Shown here one piece after another: positions 5,985 through 6,602 of a stretch of 6,602 nt of DNA; the stretch's first letter is position 1; the number at the start of each line of letters is the position of its first letter. A program made the translations under genes and the position numbers. The DNA comes from Bacillota bacterium (GTDB lineage Bacteria > Bacillota_E > Sulfobacillia > Sulfobacillales > Sulfobacillaceae): positions 1 through 6,602 of the forward strand of contig JAKADJ010000127.1 in the NCBI GenBank assembly GCA_021820645.1, given 5' to 3'. The notes under the pieces were generated by a model. It worked only from the letters and a program-made list of their open reading frames with translations. It was not told the DNA's origin and did not search any database.

Positions 5985-6019
5985 AATAACACCTACTCAA
6001 TCGGGGGGGTGTTATTTTT
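5985..6019 (+). terminator. Intrinsic terminator reading right, upstream of the MutS-like gene
   Basis: AATAACACC (5985-5993) pairs with GGTGTTATT (6008-6016) in a perfect 9-bp stem with a 14-nt G-rich loop, and the T run continues to 6019. No plus-strand protein gene lies close upstream, so it ends either a small RNA from the island or a leader transcript. Its left arm can pair instead with upstream copies of the right-arm sequence (GGTGTT 5939-5944; TAGGT 5931-5935) and overlaps the TATTAT/ATAATA hairpin at 5971-5988. Confidence 0.65.
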
Positions 6020-6046
6020 GTGCGTGGTCTGTCTTGTGGCTAGAAT
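6018..6046 (+). promoter_or_regulatory. Candidate sigma-A-type promoter of the MutS-like gene
   Basis: TTGTGC (6018-6023), a 17-nt spacer and TAGAAT (6041-6046) match the housekeeping promoter at three of six and five of six bases with ideal spacing. The start of transcription would be near 6053, about 40 nt before the ATG at 6095. It begins at the T tail of the terminator, as expected if that terminator insulates this gene. Confidence 0.4.
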
Positions 6047-6077
6047 CGGCGGCTCAGTGGCTCAGACGACTACATGG

Positions 6078-6084
6078 AAAGGAG
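6078..6084 (+). promoter_or_regulatory. Ribosome-binding site of the MutS-like gene
   Basis: AAAGGAG lies 10 nt before ATG 6095. It decides against the in-frame ATG at 6074, which lies upstream of this site and has no site of its own. Confidence 0.7.
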
Positions 6085-6094
6085 CGGGACGAAC

Positions 6095-6602
6095 ATGACG
6101 TCTCTTAGCATGCTTTTTGTTCGGCCGGAGGACGCTCAAGATGTAGAGACGGCACAAGAGCCGGCCTTTTTTGCCGATTTAAATCTGGATCAAGTGGTGG
6201 CCGCGATGACTCGGGGTCGGAGCGAATATGATTTAATACCGTTTTTCTATACACCGTTGCACGATGTTGATGCCATTTCGTATCGGCAAGAGATCCTAAA
6301 AGATCTCGAACATCCCGACGTGTTGAGCCTGGTCGACGCGTTTGGGAGACATCTACGCCTTATGCGAGACCAACTAGATGGAGCTCAAAAGCGTTATTAT
6401 CCGTATCAACGGGCGGCATGGTTTCGTGATGCGGTACAAACCTACTGTACTGCCGTTGAGGAATTCGGGGCCGGCTTGATGCACGTCTCCTTGGCGTCCC
6501 GGGGACTCGTTCGCTTTCGGGATTATGTCAATGACTATCGACGATCCCCAGCGTTTCAAGAGCTCCAAGGGGACACCGCCCGGCTACTAGAGGAACTTGC
6601 AT
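6095..6602 (+). CDS. MutS-related protein, N-terminal part (runs off the window)
   Basis: The frame is open from ATG 6095 to the window end (169 codons plus one base). Residues 25-83 resemble the N-terminal region of MutS-related ATPases that differ from the classical mismatch-repair MutS: FFADLNLDQVVAAMT (25-39), PFFYTPLHDVDAISYRQEIL (49-68) and KDLEHPDV (69-76). The rest (84-169) is probably helical lever/core-domain sequence. The Walker A and B ATPase motifs expected near the C-terminus lie outside the window, so activity cannot be judged. There is no sign of the MutS mismatch-recognition domain (the Phe-x-Glu motif), which this subgroup is expected to lack. The role in DNA repair or recombination is inferred only. 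It follows the non-coding island with its own probable promoter. Confidence 0.75.
   Translation, partial: MTSLSMLFVRPEDAQDVETAQEPAFFADLNLDQVVAAMTRGRSEYDLIPFFYTPLHDVDAISYRQEILKDLEHPDVLSLVDAFGRHLRLMRDQLDGAQKRYYPYQRAAWFRDAVQTYCTAVEEFGAGLMHVSLASRGLVRFRDYVNDYRRSPAFQELQGDTARLLEELA

Larger units (their letters stand above)
5636..6094. other. 459-nt non-coding island with structured segments
   Basis: No frame on either strand is open for a useful length here. It holds the leftward terminator (5666-5704), a TGGCCA/TGGCCA hairpin (5722-5739), an AT-rich box with exact TATAAT (5748-5753), a GGGG/CCCC hairpin (5840-5852), a CGGCC/GGCCG pair (5861-5865 with 5887-5891), an 8-nt direct repeat GAAATGCC (5824-5831 and 5961-5968), a TATTAT/ATAATA hairpin (5971-5988), the rightward terminator (5985-6019) and a promoter for the MutS-like gene. 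No known riboswitch, 6S, SRP, tmRNA or RNase P core was recognised. It may hold one or two small RNAs or leader RNAs. Confidence 0.6.

Noticed and set aside
5636..6094. Possible tRNA, 6S, SRP, tmRNA or RNase P RNA in the island
   Set aside because: None of the conserved core sequences of these RNAs could be found on either strand by eye.
1..6602. CRISPR array, transposase or integrase genes
   Set aside because: There are no regularly spaced repeats and no open frame with transposase or integrase motifs.

Overview
This 6.6 kb bacterial window has moderate GC, strong AGGAGG-type ribosome-binding sites, and tightly packed genes with short gaps. The codon choice, gene types and Shine-Dalgarno strength suggest a Gram-positive (Firmicutes-like) organism. 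A thermoacidophile of the Sulfobacillus/Alicyclobacillus kind would fit the Trp- and Arg-rich, Lys-poor accessory proteins, but that is only a guess.

Left part (1-4266, + strand): five collinear genes that read as one transcription unit. They are the 3' end of soluble inorganic pyrophosphatase, enolase (3 nt later), a 12-TM major facilitator transporter (37 nt gap), an unrecognised and extremely Trp-rich protein (19 nt gap), and a small HAD phosphatase of the 'soluble P-type ATPase' kind (22 nt gap). Pyrophosphatase and enolase are housekeeping functions (PPi removal; 2-phosphoglycerate to phosphoenolpyruvate). The three downstream genes look like accessory passengers on a housekeeping operon.

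Middle (4267-5635): a 208-nt gap with no clear signal precedes a small two-TM membrane protein with a TTG start (+). Facing it are two minus-strand genes: a 71-aa protein of unknown function (5420-5635) and, 86 nt downstream of it, a 150-aa protein with two divergent CBS-like units (4881-5333). An 8-bp hairpin lies between the convergent gene ends.

Right part (5636-6602): a 459-nt non-coding island, then the 5' end of a MutS-related gene (+) that runs off the window. The island is the most unusual part of the window. It is bounded by two intrinsic terminators that point outwards, a 14-bp hairpin with a T tail reading left (5666-5704) and a 9-bp hairpin with a T tail reading right (5985-6019). 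An AT-rich box with an exact TATAAT lies between them, and both terminators have upstream segments that could form alternative pairings. The simplest readings are a pair of divergent attenuated leaders, one or two small RNA genes, or a small non-autonomous element. The sequence alone does not decide between them. No tRNA, rRNA, CRISPR array or transposase was seen.
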